64,000 nucleotides of DNA, taken from the NCBI RefSeq assembly GCF_008868125.1, contig NZ_WAAQ01000002.1, forward strand, positions 744,001 to 808,000, given 5' to 3'. Within the stretch, counting starts at the first letter, position 1. Each line of letters opens with the position of its first letter. Below, piece by piece: positions 35,974 to 45,012 of the stretch. The DNA comes from Microbacterium maritypicum (GTDB lineage: Bacteria; Actinomycetota; Actinomycetes; Actinomycetales; Microbacteriaceae). The notes beneath the pieces are model-generated. The model saw only the letters and a program-made list of their open reading frames with translations, did no database searches and was not told where the DNA came from. Made by a program: the position numbers and the translations under genes.

Positions 35974-37473
35974 TCAGTTCTTGCCGAAGGTCGGGTTGTG
36001 GGAGTGGGCCGCGAGCGTGATGTGCACGCTCTGCTGGTCGGTGTAGAAGTCGATCGAGCGGTAGCCGCCCTCGTGACCGAGGCCCGAGGCCTTCACGCCG
36101 CCGAACGGCGTGCGCAGGTCCCGCACGTTGTTGCTGTTCAGCCACACCATGCCGGCCTCGACCGACTGCGCGAAGTTGTGCGCGCGCTTGAGGTCGTTCG
36201 TCCAGATGTAGGCGGCGAGCCCGTACTTGGTGTTGTTCGCGAGCGAGAGCGCCTCCTCGTCGGAGTCGAAGGGCGTGATCGCCACGACGGGGCCGAAGAT
36301 CTCTTCCTGGAAGATACGGGCGTCGGGGGAGACGTCGGCGAACACGGTCGGTGCGACGAAGTTGCCCTCCTCGAAGCCCTCGGGGCGACCGCCACCGGCG
36401 ACCAGGCGGCCCTCGGTCTTGCCGATCTCGACGTAGCTCATGACCTTGTCGTAGTGCTCGGGGTGCACGAGCGCGCCGACCTCGGTGGCCGGGTCGTGCG
36501 GGTAGCCGACCTTGACCCGCTTCGCCTGCGCGGCGTAGCGCTCGACGAACTCCTCGTAGATCGAGCGCTCGACCAGGATGCGGGAGCCGGCGGTGCAGCG
36601 CTCGCCGTTGAGGGAGAAGACGCCGAAGATCGTGGCGTCGACTGCGGCCTCGAGGTCGGCGTCGGCGAAGACCACAGCGGGCGACTTGCCACCGAGCTCC
36701 ATCGACAGGCCCTTGAGGAACGGGGCGGCATTGCCGAAGATGATCTGTCCGGTGCGGCTCTCGCCCGTGAACGAGATGAGCGGCACATCGGGGTGCTTCA
36801 CGAGCGCGTCGCCCGCGTCTTCGCCGAGACCGTTCACGAGGTTGAAGACGCCCTTGGGCAGCCCCGCCTCCTCGAAGATGCCGGCCCACAGGGATGCCGA
36901 CAGCGGCGTGAACTCGGCCGGCTTGAGCACGACCGTGTTGCCGGTCGCGAGTGCGGGCCCGAGCTTCCACGACTCGAGCATGAACGGCGTGTTCCACGGC
37001 GTGATGAGGCCGGCGACACCGATCGGCTTGCGGTTGACGTAGTTCATCTGCTTGCCCGGCACCTTGAAGGCGTCGTCGGACTGCGCGACGATCAGGTCGG
37101 CGAAGAACCGGAAGTTCTCGGCGGCGCGGCGGGCCTGTCCCAGCGCCTGCGTGATCGGCAGGCCGGAGTCGTACGACTCGAGCTCGGCCAGGCGTGCGTC
37201 GCGGGACTCGACGATGTCGGCGATCCGGTGCAGCACCCGCGAGCGCTCGCGGGGGAGCATCCGCGGCCAGGGGCCCTCGTTGAACGCGCGCGTGGCTGCC
37301 GCGACGGCGAGTTCGATGTCGGCCTTCTTGCCGGCGGCGGCGGTCGTGTAGGTCTGGTTGGTGACCGGATCCAGCACGTCGAACGTGTCGCCGTCGACGG
37401 AATCGACGAACGCGCCGTCGATGTAGTGCTGGATGTGGTCGGGGAGGTCGGCGGGGATGCGCGAATCGGTCAT
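35974..37473 (-). CDS. hpaE: HpaE: 5-carboxymethyl-2-hydroxymuconate-semialdehyde dehydrogenase
   Basis: NAD-dependent aldehyde dehydrogenase of 499 residues, oxidising the product of HpaD. Seen: ITPWNTPFMLESWKLGPALA, the general-base Glu in LSMELGGKSP, the nucleophile Cys in NGERCTAGSR, and EEIFGPVVAI. The start overlaps the end of the GntR regulator gene by four bases. The hpa context makes HpaE much more likely than other members of this broad family. Confidence 0.92.
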   Translation of the reverse strand: MTDSRIPADLPDHIQHYIDGAFVDSVDGDTFDVLDPVTNQTYTTAAAGKKADIELAVAAATRAFNEGPWPRMLPRERSRVLHRIADIVESRDARLAELESYDSGLPITQALGQARRAAENFRFFADLIVAQSDDAFKVPGKQMNYVNRKPIGVAGLITPWNTPFMLESWKLGPALATGNTVVLKPAEFTPLSASLWAGIFEEAGLPKGVFNLVNGLGEDAGDALVKHPDVPLISFTGESRTGQIIFGNAAPFLKGLSMELGGKSPAVVFADADLEAAVDATIFGVFSLNGERCTAGSRILVERSIYEEFVERYAAQAKRVKVGYPHDPATEVGALVHPEHYDKVMSYVEIGKTEGRLVAGGGRPEGFEEGNFVAPTVFADVSPDARIFQEEIFGPVVAITPFDSDEEALSLANNTKYGLAAYIWTNDLKRAHNFAQSVEAGMVWLNSNNVRDLRTPFGGVKASGLGHEGGYRSIDFYTDQQSVHITLAAHSHNPTFGKN

Positions 37474-38153
37474 GAGGTTTCTCCGGTCGTCTGGGCGGAA
37501 CGGGTGTGCAGTGCGTCGAGGAACGCGTCCATCGTGCGCCAGCGGTGGTTGCGGGCGGCGAGTTCGATCTCGAGCGGGTCGGCGCCCGCGCGGATGAGGT
37601 CGAGGATCTCGGTGTGCTCCTCGACCGAGTGCTGGGCGCGTCCGGGGATCGATGCGAAAGTCGTGTCGCGGATGGCGGAGAGCCGCGACCAGCCGCGGTG
37701 CACGAGGTCGAGCAGGTGAGGGTTGGGGCACGGCTCGAACAGCACCGAGTGGAACTGGCGGTTGAGCTCGGTGAAGGCGTGGGCGTCGAGATGATCGAGC
37801 ATCTGCGCCATCCGCTCGTTGATACGGGCGGCCTCCTCGAGAGCGTCCTCGTCGAGCAGGGGAGCCGAGAGCGCGGTGGCGCAGCCCTCGACCAGGCCGA
37901 GCGTCTGCATGGTGTGCGCGTACTCGCTCTCGTCGACGAGGGTCACCCGCGCTCCGACGTTGCGCTCGAACGTCACGAGTCCCTCGGCTTCGAGGCGGCG
38001 GATCGCCTCGCGCACGGGGACGACGCTCATCTTCAGATCCTCGGCGATGGAACCCAGCACCAGCCGGTAGCCGGGGCTGAACATGTGCCCCGTGATCCGC
38101 GAACGGAGCCACTCGTACGCGACCTCGGACTTGCTGGCCGTCGTCGTGGTCAT
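37470..38153 (-). CDS. GntR-family (FCD) regulator of the hpa genes
   Basis: Repressor of 227 residues: an N-terminal winged helix-turn-helix (VAYEWLRSRITGHMFSPGYR onward, then VPVREAIRRLEAEGLV) and an all-helical FCD effector domain with metal-type His residues (FTELNRQFHSVLF; ARNHRWRTMDAF). It lies inside the operon it probably controls, overlapping the genes on both sides by four bases. The AT-rich palindrome at 39681 in the divergent control region is its best candidate operator, and a pathway intermediate the likely inducer. Confidence 0.88.
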   Translation of the reverse strand: MTTTTASKSEVAYEWLRSRITGHMFSPGYRLVLGSIAEDLKMSVVPVREAIRRLEAEGLVTFERNVGARVTLVDESEYAHTMQTLGLVEGCATALSAPLLDEDALEEAARINERMAQMLDHLDAHAFTELNRQFHSVLFEPCPNPHLLDLVHRGWSRLSAIRDTTFASIPGRAQHSVEEHTEILDLIRAGADPLEIELAARNHRWRTMDAFLDALHTRSAQTTGETS

Positions 38154-39619
38154 CGCGTGCTCCGGTGGGCCGTGGCCTCCTCGTAGCGGGCGCGCCACTC
38201 GGCGTTCAGGGGGAACAGGCCGTCGACGGGGTGACCTGCGGCGACCTGCTCGGCGATCCAGGCGTCTTCGATCTCCTGCGCGACGGCGCTGGCGGCGACC
38301 TCGGCGGCCAGGGCCGGCGGGATCACGATCACTCCGTCGCTGTCGCCGACGATGATGTCTCCGGGCTGCACGGTCGCACCGCCGCAGGAGATCGTGACAT
38401 CCACGTCCCACGGCACGTGCTTGCGGCCGAGCACGGAGGGGTGCGCGCCCTGCGAGAACACGGGGAGTCCGATCTCGGCGACCGCGTCGAAGTCGCGTAC
38501 GCCGCCATCGGTGACGACCCCGGCGGCGCCGCGGACCTTCGCGCGCAGGGCGAGGATGTCGCCGAGGGTGCCGGTCGTGGCATCGCCTCGGGCCTCGATG
38601 ACGATGATCTCGCCGTCTTCCACGGCATCGAACGCGCGCTTCTGCGCGTTGTAGCCGCCGCCGTGCGCGGCGAAGAGGTCTTCGCGGAAGGGCACGAAGC
38701 GCAGCGTCTTGGCGGTGCCGACGATCTTGCTGCCGGTGATGTTCGCCGACACCCCGTCGATGAAGCAGGAGTGGTGTCCGCGCTTGCGGAGCTGGGCCGA
38801 GAGACCGGCCGTCGGGGCGGCGAGGAGCTGGGCGCGCAGTTCGGGGGAGAGGGCAGGAGCCTTCTCGACGGGAGGCAGGCCCGCCTCTTCGCGAGACCCC
38901 CAGGCCTCGGTGCGCTGCAGGTCGTCGACGGCGGGGAGCGATCCGATCTCGCCGTCGAAAGGGGTCTCGCCCTGCGTGACGGTGGTGACGAGGCGTCCGG
39001 ACGTGGGGGCGCCGGGGGCATCCGGGGCGTCCACCTCGATCTCGACGACGTCGCCGGGGACGATGACCGATGAGCCCGCGGGGGTTCCGGTGAGGATCAC
39101 GTCGCCCGGTTCGAGGGTGAAGTGCTGGGAGAGGTCGGCGACGAGCTGCGCGAGCGGGAAGATGAGCCCGGCGGTGGTGTCGTCCTGGCGGAGCTCGCCG
39201 TTCACCCAGGCGCGCACCCGGAGGGCCGCAGGGTCGACGGTGCGGGCATCGATCAGGTCGGGACCGAGCGGCGTGTAGCCGTCGCCGCCCTTGGAGCGGA
39301 CGTTGGAGCCCTTGTCGTTCGCGCGCAGGTCGTACAGTCCGAGGTCGTTCGAGGCGGTGACCCACCCCACGTGCGCCCAGGCCTCGTCGAGCGAGACGCG
39401 GCGCGCGGCCGTGCCGATCACGAGGGCGATCTCCCCTTCGAAGGCGAGCAGCTCCGTGCCGGCCGGTCGCTCGACCGTGCCTCCGGAGGCGCCGACGGAA
39501 CTGGCCGGCTTGAAGAAGTACGAGGGCGAGGCGGGGCGTCTGCCGCGCTGATCGGCGCGTGAGGCATAGCTCAGATGGATCGCGATGATCTTGCCGGGGC
39601 GGTCGATTGTGTCCGTCAC
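38150..39619 (-). CDS. Fusion of FAH-type HpaG isomerase/decarboxylase domain with an RraA-like domain
   Basis: 489 residues with two domains. Residues about 1-235 are a fumarylacetoacetate-hydrolase domain with FEGEIALVIG (metal Glu), VTASNDLGLYDLR, KGSNVRSKGGDGYTPLGPDL and ILTGTPAGS, as in the halves of HpaG. Residues about 270-489 are an RraA-like domain with GGYNAQKRAF and VVTDGGVRDFDAV; relatives include oxaloacetate decarboxylases and HMG aldolases. Classical HpaG has two FAH halves, one decarboxylating and one isomerising, so here RraA may replace one half. The GTG at 39619 follows a GAGGAGG site. No HpaF isomerase gene is seen in the window. Confidence 0.85.
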   Translation of the reverse strand: MTDTIDRPGKIIAIHLSYASRADQRGRRPASPSYFFKPASSVGASGGTVERPAGTELLAFEGEIALVIGTAARRVSLDEAWAHVGWVTASNDLGLYDLRANDKGSNVRSKGGDGYTPLGPDLIDARTVDPAALRVRAWVNGELRQDDTTAGLIFPLAQLVADLSQHFTLEPGDVILTGTPAGSSVIVPGDVVEIEVDAPDAPGAPTSGRLVTTVTQGETPFDGEIGSLPAVDDLQRTEAWGSREEAGLPPVEKAPALSPELRAQLLAAPTAGLSAQLRKRGHHSCFIDGVSANITGSKIVGTAKTLRFVPFREDLFAAHGGGYNAQKRAFDAVEDGEIIVIEARGDATTGTLGDILALRAKVRGAAGVVTDGGVRDFDAVAEIGLPVFSQGAHPSVLGRKHVPWDVDVTISCGGATVQPGDIIVGDSDGVIVIPPALAAEVAASAVAQEIEDAWIAEQVAAGHPVDGLFPLNAEWRARYEEATAHRSTR

Positions 39620-39680
39620 GGGGCGCCTCCTCGCGCTCGTCTGCGTTGTCGTGCGGGACGCCTTGTGCGTCGTATTCGAA

Positions 39681-39692
39681 ATCATATATCAT
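39681..39692. promoter_or_regulatory. AT-rich palindrome in the hpa divergent control region
   Basis: ATCATATATCAT is symmetrical except at positions 3 and 10 and stands out in this GC-rich DNA. On the minus strand it holds TATGAT, a good -10 box, 18 bases from TTGCCG. A GntR-FCD repressor bound here would block the FAH-RraA operon; transporter control is also possible. Confidence 0.5.
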
Positions 39693-39772
39693 CGGTTCAC
39701 CCCTCGGCAAGCACTTCGGATCCATTCCGCTGCACGCCGTGACAATGCGGTCACAACCAAAGGAGACACCCC

Positions 39773-41152
39773 ATGAGCGGGCAGTCACAGGCTGGGTTCA
39801 CGCCCACCGGAACCATCGCGACGGCGGCCGATCGACGCCGCGTCGTGTTCGCCACCGTCGTCGGCACCACGGTCGAGTGGTACGACTTCTTCATCTACGC
39901 GACGGCCGTCGGGCTCGTCTTCGGCCAGCTCTTCTTCGCCCCGCTCGGCGAGAACAGCGCCCTGATCGGCTTCGCTACGGTCGGCGTCAGCTTCCTGTTC
40001 CGCCCCCTCGGCGCGTTCCTCGCCGGGCACTACGGCGACAAGCTCGGGCGCAAGACCGTGCTGATGTGGACGCTGATCCTGATGGGCGCCGCGACCGCGC
40101 TCATCGGTCTGCTGCCCACGTACGAGACGATCGGCATCATGGCGCCGATCATGCTGGTGCTGCTGCGCATCGTCCAGGGCATCTCGGCGGGCGGTGAATG
40201 GGGCGGCGCGGTGCTGATGGCCGTCGAGCACGCTCCTCGCCGCAAGCGCGGCATCTTCGGGGCGTCTCCGCAGATCGGCGTGCCCCTCGGTCTGCTGCTC
40301 GCCTCCGGTGTGATGGCGCTGATGACGGTGATCGCCCCCGGCGACCAGTTCCTCGCCTGGGGCTGGCGTGTGCCGTTCCTGCTCAGCGTCGTGCTGATCC
40401 TCGTCGGCTACTACGTGCGCCGCAAGGTCGAGGAGAGCCCCGTCTTCACCGAGCTCTCGGCCCGCAAGGAGAAGGCGCGGATGCCGATCGCTCAGCTGTT
40501 CCGCAAGCACCTGCTGCTCGTGATCATCGCCGCATTCGTCTTCGCCGGCAACAACGCCGTGGGCTACATGACCACCGGCGGGTACATCCAGGGCTACGCC
40601 ACGAACCCGGAGGGGCCGATCGGCCTGGAGCGGGGCCCGGTCCTCTGGGCCGTCGCCGGATCCGCGGTCACCTGGCTGCTCACGACGCTCCTCGCCGGCT
40701 GGCTGTCCGACCGCATCGGCCGTCGCACGACGTACGTCATCGGCTGGGTGCTGCAGCTGGTCGGTGTCTTCACGCTCTTCCCGCTCGTCAACACGGGCGA
40801 GATCGGTCTGCTGTTCGCCGGGCTCGCGATCCTCACGATCGGTCTCGGCTTCACGTACGGACCGCAGGCGGCGCTGTACGCCGAGCTGTTCCCGGCGAGC
40901 ATCCGCTTCTCCGGCGTCTCGATCTCGTACGCCATCGGCGCGATCGCCGGTGGGGCCTTCGCGCCGACCATCGCCACGGCCATCGTGAGCGCCACCGGGT
41001 CGACCCAGGCCGTCACCTGGTACCTCGCGGGCATGACCGTGCTCGGTCTCATCGCCACACTGCTCTTGCGCGACCGCTCGGGCATCCCGCTCGGACCGGA
41101 TCACGAGGAGGAGCAGTCCGTCAGCCCGATCTACGGACTCGCGAAGGCCTGA
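39773..41152 (+). CDS. MFS transporter, metabolite:H+ symporter (MHS) family
   Basis: Proton symporter of 459 residues with 12 predicted membrane helices. MHS-family marks: TTVEWYDFFIYATAVGLVFG near the N-terminus, GHYGDKLGRKTVL in the first cytoplasmic loop, RIVQGISAGGEWGGAVLMAV, and GWLSDRIGRRTTYV in the middle loop. It has its own AAAGGAG site and is divergent from the FAH-RraA gene with a shared control region. It probably imports hydroxyphenylacetate or a related aromatic acid; the substrate is inferred from context only. Confidence 0.88.
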   Translation: MSGQSQAGFTPTGTIATAADRRRVVFATVVGTTVEWYDFFIYATAVGLVFGQLFFAPLGENSALIGFATVGVSFLFRPLGAFLAGHYGDKLGRKTVLMWTLILMGAATALIGLLPTYETIGIMAPIMLVLLRIVQGISAGGEWGGAVLMAVEHAPRRKRGIFGASPQIGVPLGLLLASGVMALMTVIAPGDQFLAWGWRVPFLLSVVLILVGYYVRRKVEESPVFTELSARKEKARMPIAQLFRKHLLLVIIAAFVFAGNNAVGYMTTGGYIQGYATNPEGPIGLERGPVLWAVAGSAVTWLLTTLLAGWLSDRIGRRTTYVIGWVLQLVGVFTLFPLVNTGEIGLLFAGLAILTIGLGFTYGPQAALYAELFPASIRFSGVSISYAIGAIAGGAFAPTIATAIVSATGSTQAVTWYLAGMTVLGLIATLLLRDRSGIPLGPDHEEEQSVSPIYGLAKA

Positions 41153-41169
41153 TTCTCCGGAGTCACCCG

Positions 41170-41213
41170 AACGCGTGAGCACGTCCCCCTCTGGGTGGGC
41201 GTGCTCACGCGTT
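41170..41213. terminator. Bidirectional terminator between MFS and IclR genes
   Basis: Perfect 14-bp stem AACGCGTGAGCACG / CGTGCTCACGCGTT with a 16-base loop, between convergent genes. Confidence 0.8.
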
Positions 41214-41223
41214 GTCGCGGCGG

Positions 41224-41934
41224 TCAGCCGTCGAGGGATTCGCGGATGACGGATGCCGAGCGCTGCAGCCGCCCGGCGATCTCGGCGTCGTCCAGGTCGG
41301 TGGCCACGTGCACGACCGCGATCGCGGCGGGGCGCTGGCCGCGCAGGGCGAGGGGGACGGCGACGGACTGCACGGTGGGGATGACCTCATCGTGGCTCGT
41401 CGCATATCCGCGGCTCCGGGTCGCCTCCACATCGGCGGGCAGTGACGACGGCGCCGCTTCGGGCCACTCGTGCTCGGGGAGTTGCGCGAGGATCGCCTTG
41501 CCGGGAGCTCCGACCGTCACCGGGTGGCGGGCGCCGGGGCGCTGGGCGACGCTCGCGACGGCGTGGCGGGGCTCGACGCTCGCCAGCGTGATGCACTCCT
41601 CGCCGTCGAGTACGGCGAGGAAGCAGGTCATCCCCAGCTCGTTGGCGATCGCGGTGAGCTCGGGGAGGGCCTCGGCCTGCAGATCGTGGGCGACTCCGGC
41701 CGCGAGTGCCGCCATGCGCGCGCCGAGGCTCACGGCGCCGGACGCGTCTCGGGAGACGAGCCCGTGGTCTTCGAGGGTGCGCAGCAGGCGATAGGCGATC
41801 GAGCGGTGAACGCCCAGGCGCGAGGCGATCTCGTCGATCGTGAGGGGGCCGCGTGCGTCGGCCAGCACCTCGAGGATGCGGATGCCGCGGCTGAGGGTCT
41901 GCGAGGCGGGGGAGGCGGCGGTGTTCTCGGGCAT
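41224..41934 (-). CDS. IclR-family transcriptional regulator
   Basis: 236 residues: an N-terminal winged helix (GIRILEVLADARGPLTIDEI onward, then VHRSIAYRLLRTLEDHGLV) and a C-terminal effector domain (GMTCFLAVLDGEECITLASV; RHPVTVGAPGKAIL). It is divergent from an aromatic hydroxylase gene across a region with two identical-type palindromes, so it probably controls that gene and itself, responding to the aromatic substrate. Confidence 0.9.
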   Translation of the reverse strand: MPENTAASPASQTLSRGIRILEVLADARGPLTIDEIASRLGVHRSIAYRLLRTLEDHGLVSRDASGAVSLGARMAALAAGVAHDLQAEALPELTAIANELGMTCFLAVLDGEECITLASVEPRHAVASVAQRPGARHPVTVGAPGKAILAQLPEHEWPEAAPSSLPADVEATRSRGYATSHDEVIPTVQSVAVPLALRGQRPAAIAVVHVATDLDDAEIAGRLQRSASVIRESLDG

Positions 41935-41977
41935 GCGGGCGCTCCCTTGCGATCGCGGACGGCGAGGTTTAGGCTGT

Positions 41978-42012
41978 GTTCAATAGTAGAACTCTGTGTT
42001 CGAATATAGAAC
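41978..42012. promoter_or_regulatory. Double operator between IclR and hydroxylase genes
   Basis: Two 15-base palindromes of the form GTTC-N7-GAAC, at 41978-41992 and 41998-42012, both preceded by TGT. Their centres are 20 bases apart, about two helix turns, so two dimers would bind on one face. TAGGCT at 41970-41975 could be the -10 box of the hydroxylase gene, placing its start site inside the first palindrome. Confidence 0.65.
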
Positions 42013-42080
42013 ACGCGGGTTCAGGATGCAAGACCCGACAGGCAACACCCGACGAAGAAGTCCGGAAGGAATCGACGACG

Positions 42081-43952
42081 ATGCAGTTCCACCACCACGG
42101 CTACGTCTCCGCTGACCCGCGCGTGCAGGACGCCGCCGGTATCGGCGCCGCGCGCTCCGCCGACCTTCCCGACCAGATCGACGTGCTCATCGTCGGATCG
42201 GGGCCGGCGGGAATGCTCCTCGCGGCCCAGATGGCGCAGTACCCCGGCATCTCCACGCGCATCATCGAGAAGCGCGACGGCCGCCTCCCGCTCGGCCAGG
42301 CCGATGGCATCCAGCCGCGCAGTGTCGAGACGTTCCAGGCGTTCGGGTTCGCCGAGCGGATCATCGCCGAGGCCTACAACATCGGCTGGATGAACTTCTG
42401 GGGGCCGAACCCCGACAAGCGCGACGAGATCGTCCGCACCTCCCGCACGTCCGACTACGCCTACGACATCTGCGAGTTCCCGCACCTGATCGTCAACCAG
42501 GCGCGAGTGCTGGACTACTTTGCCGAGGCCGCGGCGAACGGCCCCGGACGGATCGTGCCCGACTACGGGGTCGAGTTCACCGGTCTCACGGTCCACGACA
42601 CGGGGGAGTACCCCGTGGAGGTGGGGATCCGCTACGTCGCCGGCGAGCGGGCAGGAGAGGCGAGGACCATCCGCGCCAAGTTCGTCGTGGGGTGCGACGG
42701 TGCCCGCAGCGGTGTGCGCCAGGCCATCGGGCGCACGCACGTGGGCGCCTCGGCCGCGCACGCCTGGGGCGTCATGGACGTGCTCGTCAACACCGACTTC
42801 CCGGACTGGCGCACCAAGTGCGCCATCAACTCTGAGGCGGGCAACATCCTGCACATCCCGCGCGAGGGTGGCTACCTCTCGCGCATGTACATCGACCTCG
42901 GCGAGGTCGCGGACGACGACGATCACCGGGTGCGGCAGACGCCCATCGAGGAGATCATCCGTCGCGCCAACGAGATCCTGCACCCGTACACGCTCGACGT
43001 GCGCGAGGTCGCCTGGCACAGCGTGTACGAGGTCGGACACCGCGTCACCGACGGCTTCGACGATGTGATCGACGGGTCGGGGCGGACGCCGCGCGTGTTC
43101 CTCACCGGAGACGCCTGCCACACGCACAGCGCCAAGGCGGGCCAGGGCATGAACGTGTCCATGCAGGACGGCTTCAACCTCGGTTGGAAGCTAGGCTCGG
43201 TGCTCACCGGACGCGCGTCCGAAGACCTGCTGGCCACGTACGGCGCCGAACGGCGGCCCGTGGCGCAGCAGTTGATCGACTTCGACCGCGAGTGGTCGAG
43301 CCTGATGGCCCGAAAGCCCGAGGAGATCTCCGACCCCAACGAGCTGGCCACCTACTACCTTGCGACGGCCGAGTTCCCGTCCGGATTCATGACGCAGTAC
43401 ACCTCGTCGATGATCACCGGGTCCGACACGCACCAGTCCCTCGCCCCGGGATATCCGCTGGGCAAGCGTTTCAAGTCGGCTGAGGTCGTGCGGGTCGGCG
43501 ACGGCAACGTGGTGCACCTCGGACACCACGCGAAGGCCGACGGACGCTGGCGCGTCTACGCCTTCGGCGACCGCACCGGCGACGCGCTCGCCGCGTGGGC
43601 CGAGAAGGCCGAGCCCCTGTTCGCGCGCTTCACCCCGGCGGACGCCGATGTCGATGCGGTCTTCGATGTGAAGGCCGTCTACCAGCAGCCGTTCGAGGAG
43701 ATCGAGGTCACCTCGGCGCCCGCGCTGTTCCAGCCGAAGACCGGCCCCCTCGGACTCACCGACTGGGAGAAGGTCTACGCCGCAGGCCCCAGCAAGTGGA
43801 CCGAGACCGACATCTTCGCCGCGCGCGAGCTCTCCCGCGACGGCGTCGTGATCGTGGTGCGCCCCGACCAGTACGTGGCGGCGATCCTTCCGCTCGACGA
43901 CACGACCGAGCTGGCCGCGTTCCTCGAGGGGGCGCTGCTGCCTGCACGCTGA
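42081..43952 (+). CDS. FAD-dependent aromatic hydroxylase, phenol / 3-hydroxybenzoate monooxygenase type
   Basis: NAD(P)H-dependent flavin hydroxylase of 623 residues. Seen: the FAD fingerprint VLIVGSGPAGMLLAAQMA, the DG motif VVGCDGARSGVR, the GD motif FLTGDACHTHSAKAGQGMN, and a C-terminal thioredoxin-like domain (about 440-623) typical of the PheA / MobA group. The long N-terminal part and the ADGIQPRSVE segment fit 3-hydroxybenzoate 4-monooxygenase or phenol 2-monooxygenase. Next to the hpa genes it may add a second hydroxyl to a hydroxylated aromatic acid. The ATG at 42081 follows GGAAGGA. Confidence 0.85.
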   Translation: MQFHHHGYVSADPRVQDAAGIGAARSADLPDQIDVLIVGSGPAGMLLAAQMAQYPGISTRIIEKRDGRLPLGQADGIQPRSVETFQAFGFAERIIAEAYNIGWMNFWGPNPDKRDEIVRTSRTSDYAYDICEFPHLIVNQARVLDYFAEAAANGPGRIVPDYGVEFTGLTVHDTGEYPVEVGIRYVAGERAGEARTIRAKFVVGCDGARSGVRQAIGRTHVGASAAHAWGVMDVLVNTDFPDWRTKCAINSEAGNILHIPREGGYLSRMYIDLGEVADDDDHRVRQTPIEEIIRRANEILHPYTLDVREVAWHSVYEVGHRVTDGFDDVIDGSGRTPRVFLTGDACHTHSAKAGQGMNVSMQDGFNLGWKLGSVLTGRASEDLLATYGAERRPVAQQLIDFDREWSSLMARKPEEISDPNELATYYLATAEFPSGFMTQYTSSMITGSDTHQSLAPGYPLGKRFKSAEVVRVGDGNVVHLGHHAKADGRWRVYAFGDRTGDALAAWAEKAEPLFARFTPADADVDAVFDVKAVYQQPFEEIEVTSAPALFQPKTGPLGLTDWEKVYAAGPSKWTETDIFAARELSRDGVVIVVRPDQYVAAILPLDDTTELAAFLEGALLPAR

Positions 43953-43956
43953 CCCG

Positions 43957-43986
43957 TCCTCGACATGACACGTGTCATGTCGAGGA
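43957..43986. promoter_or_regulatory. 30-bp perfect palindrome upstream of the DrrAB-like exporter
   Basis: The half-site TCCTCGACATGACAC is followed directly by its exact reverse complement, with no spacer. It begins five bases after the hydroxylase stop and ends 50 bases before the exporter ATG. The CATGAC / GTCATG core resembles sites of NarL-type response regulators, and such a regulator is encoded in this operon. It could also terminate the hydroxylase transcript. Confidence 0.6.
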
Positions 43987-44036
43987 GATGACACTGCCCT
44001 CCGGTCTCCTCGCCCTCGGCGGAGGAGGCTGGAGGC

Positions 44037-45011
44037 ATGAACAACACCTCCGTGGACGGGTCGGTGACGCGGGCCACCGCTCGACCGGTATCCGCCGCCC
44101 CGATCGATGACCCCGTGGTGCTCGAACTGAGCGCCGTGAAACGACACTTCGGCACCGGCGACCGCCGCGTGCAGGCCGTCGACGGGGTGGACCTGTCGAT
44201 CCGGCGCGGGGAGGTCGTCGCACTGCTGGGACCCAACGGCGCGGGCAAGACCACCACGCTCGACATGCTGCTGGGGCTCACGCAACCCAGCAGCGGCACC
44301 GTGCGGGTGCTCGGCGTCGCACCGGAGCGCGCCACCTCGAGCGGAGCGATCGGGGCGGTGCTGCAGACCGGCGGGCTCCTGGGCGACCTGACCGTCGGCG
44401 AGACCGTGCGCCTCATCGCCTCTCTTCACGGTGCGCAGGCTCTCGGCAGAGTGGACGAGGTCCTCGCCAGAGCCGACCTGGAGCACCTCGCCCGCCGCCG
44501 GGTGTCGAAGTGCTCCGGGGGGGAGCAGCAGCGCGTGAAGTTCGCGCTCGCGATGGTCTCCGACCCCGACATCCTGGTGCTCGACGAGCCCACCGCGGGT
44601 ATGGATGTCACGGCACGCCGCCATTTCTGGGACGTCATGCGTGCGGATGCGGATGCCGGACGCACGATCATCTTCGCCACCCACTATCTCGAGGAGGCGG
44701 AGCAGTTCGCGCGCCGAACCGTGGTGATGCACCGGGGGACCGTGGTCGCGGACGCCCCCACGGCGCTGCTGCGGGCCAGTCTCGGCGAGCGGACCGTCTC
44801 GGCGACGGTCGACGAGGGCGCGGCGACCCTCGTCGCGACCTTGAGCGCGACCGACGGCGTCGTCGCCGTGCGACTCGACGGAGATCGTCTCAGCCTGCGC
44901 GCCGCGGATTCCGATGCCGCCGCCCGCATCCTGCTCGAAGGCGGCGCCCACGACCTGGAGATCGCCGCCCCCACTCTGGAAACCGCCTTCACTGCTCTGA
45001 CGGAGAACTGA
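44037..45011 (+). CDS. ABC transporter ATP-binding protein, DrrA type
   Basis: ATPase of 324 residues for a drug or lipid exporter. Seen: Walker A LLGPNGAGKTTTLDMLLG, the Q-loop in VLQTGGLL, signature CSGGEQQR (Cys in place of the usual Leu), Walker B ILVLDEPTAGMDV and the switch His in IFATHYLEEAE. A C-terminal extension of about 90 residues is typical of DrrA / NodI-type ATPases. A GGAGG site precedes the ATG. The permease gene starts one base after its stop. Confidence 0.9.
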   Translation: MNNTSVDGSVTRATARPVSAAPIDDPVVLELSAVKRHFGTGDRRVQAVDGVDLSIRRGEVVALLGPNGAGKTTTLDMLLGLTQPSSGTVRVLGVAPERATSSGAIGAVLQTGGLLGDLTVGETVRLIASLHGAQALGRVDEVLARADLEHLARRRVSKCSGGEQQRVKFALAMVSDPDILVLDEPTAGMDVTARRHFWDVMRADADAGRTIIFATHYLEEAEQFARRTVVMHRGTVVADAPTALLRASLGERTVSATVDEGAATLVATLSATDGVVAVRLDGDRLSLRAADSDAAARILLEGGAHDLEIAAPTLETAFTALTEN

Positions 45012-45012
45012 C

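Noticed and set aside
39620..39685. Longer N-terminus for the FAH-RraA fusion
   Set aside because: Ser/Thr/Arg-rich and unlike the family; the GTG at 39619 has a good ribosome site and fits the domain start.
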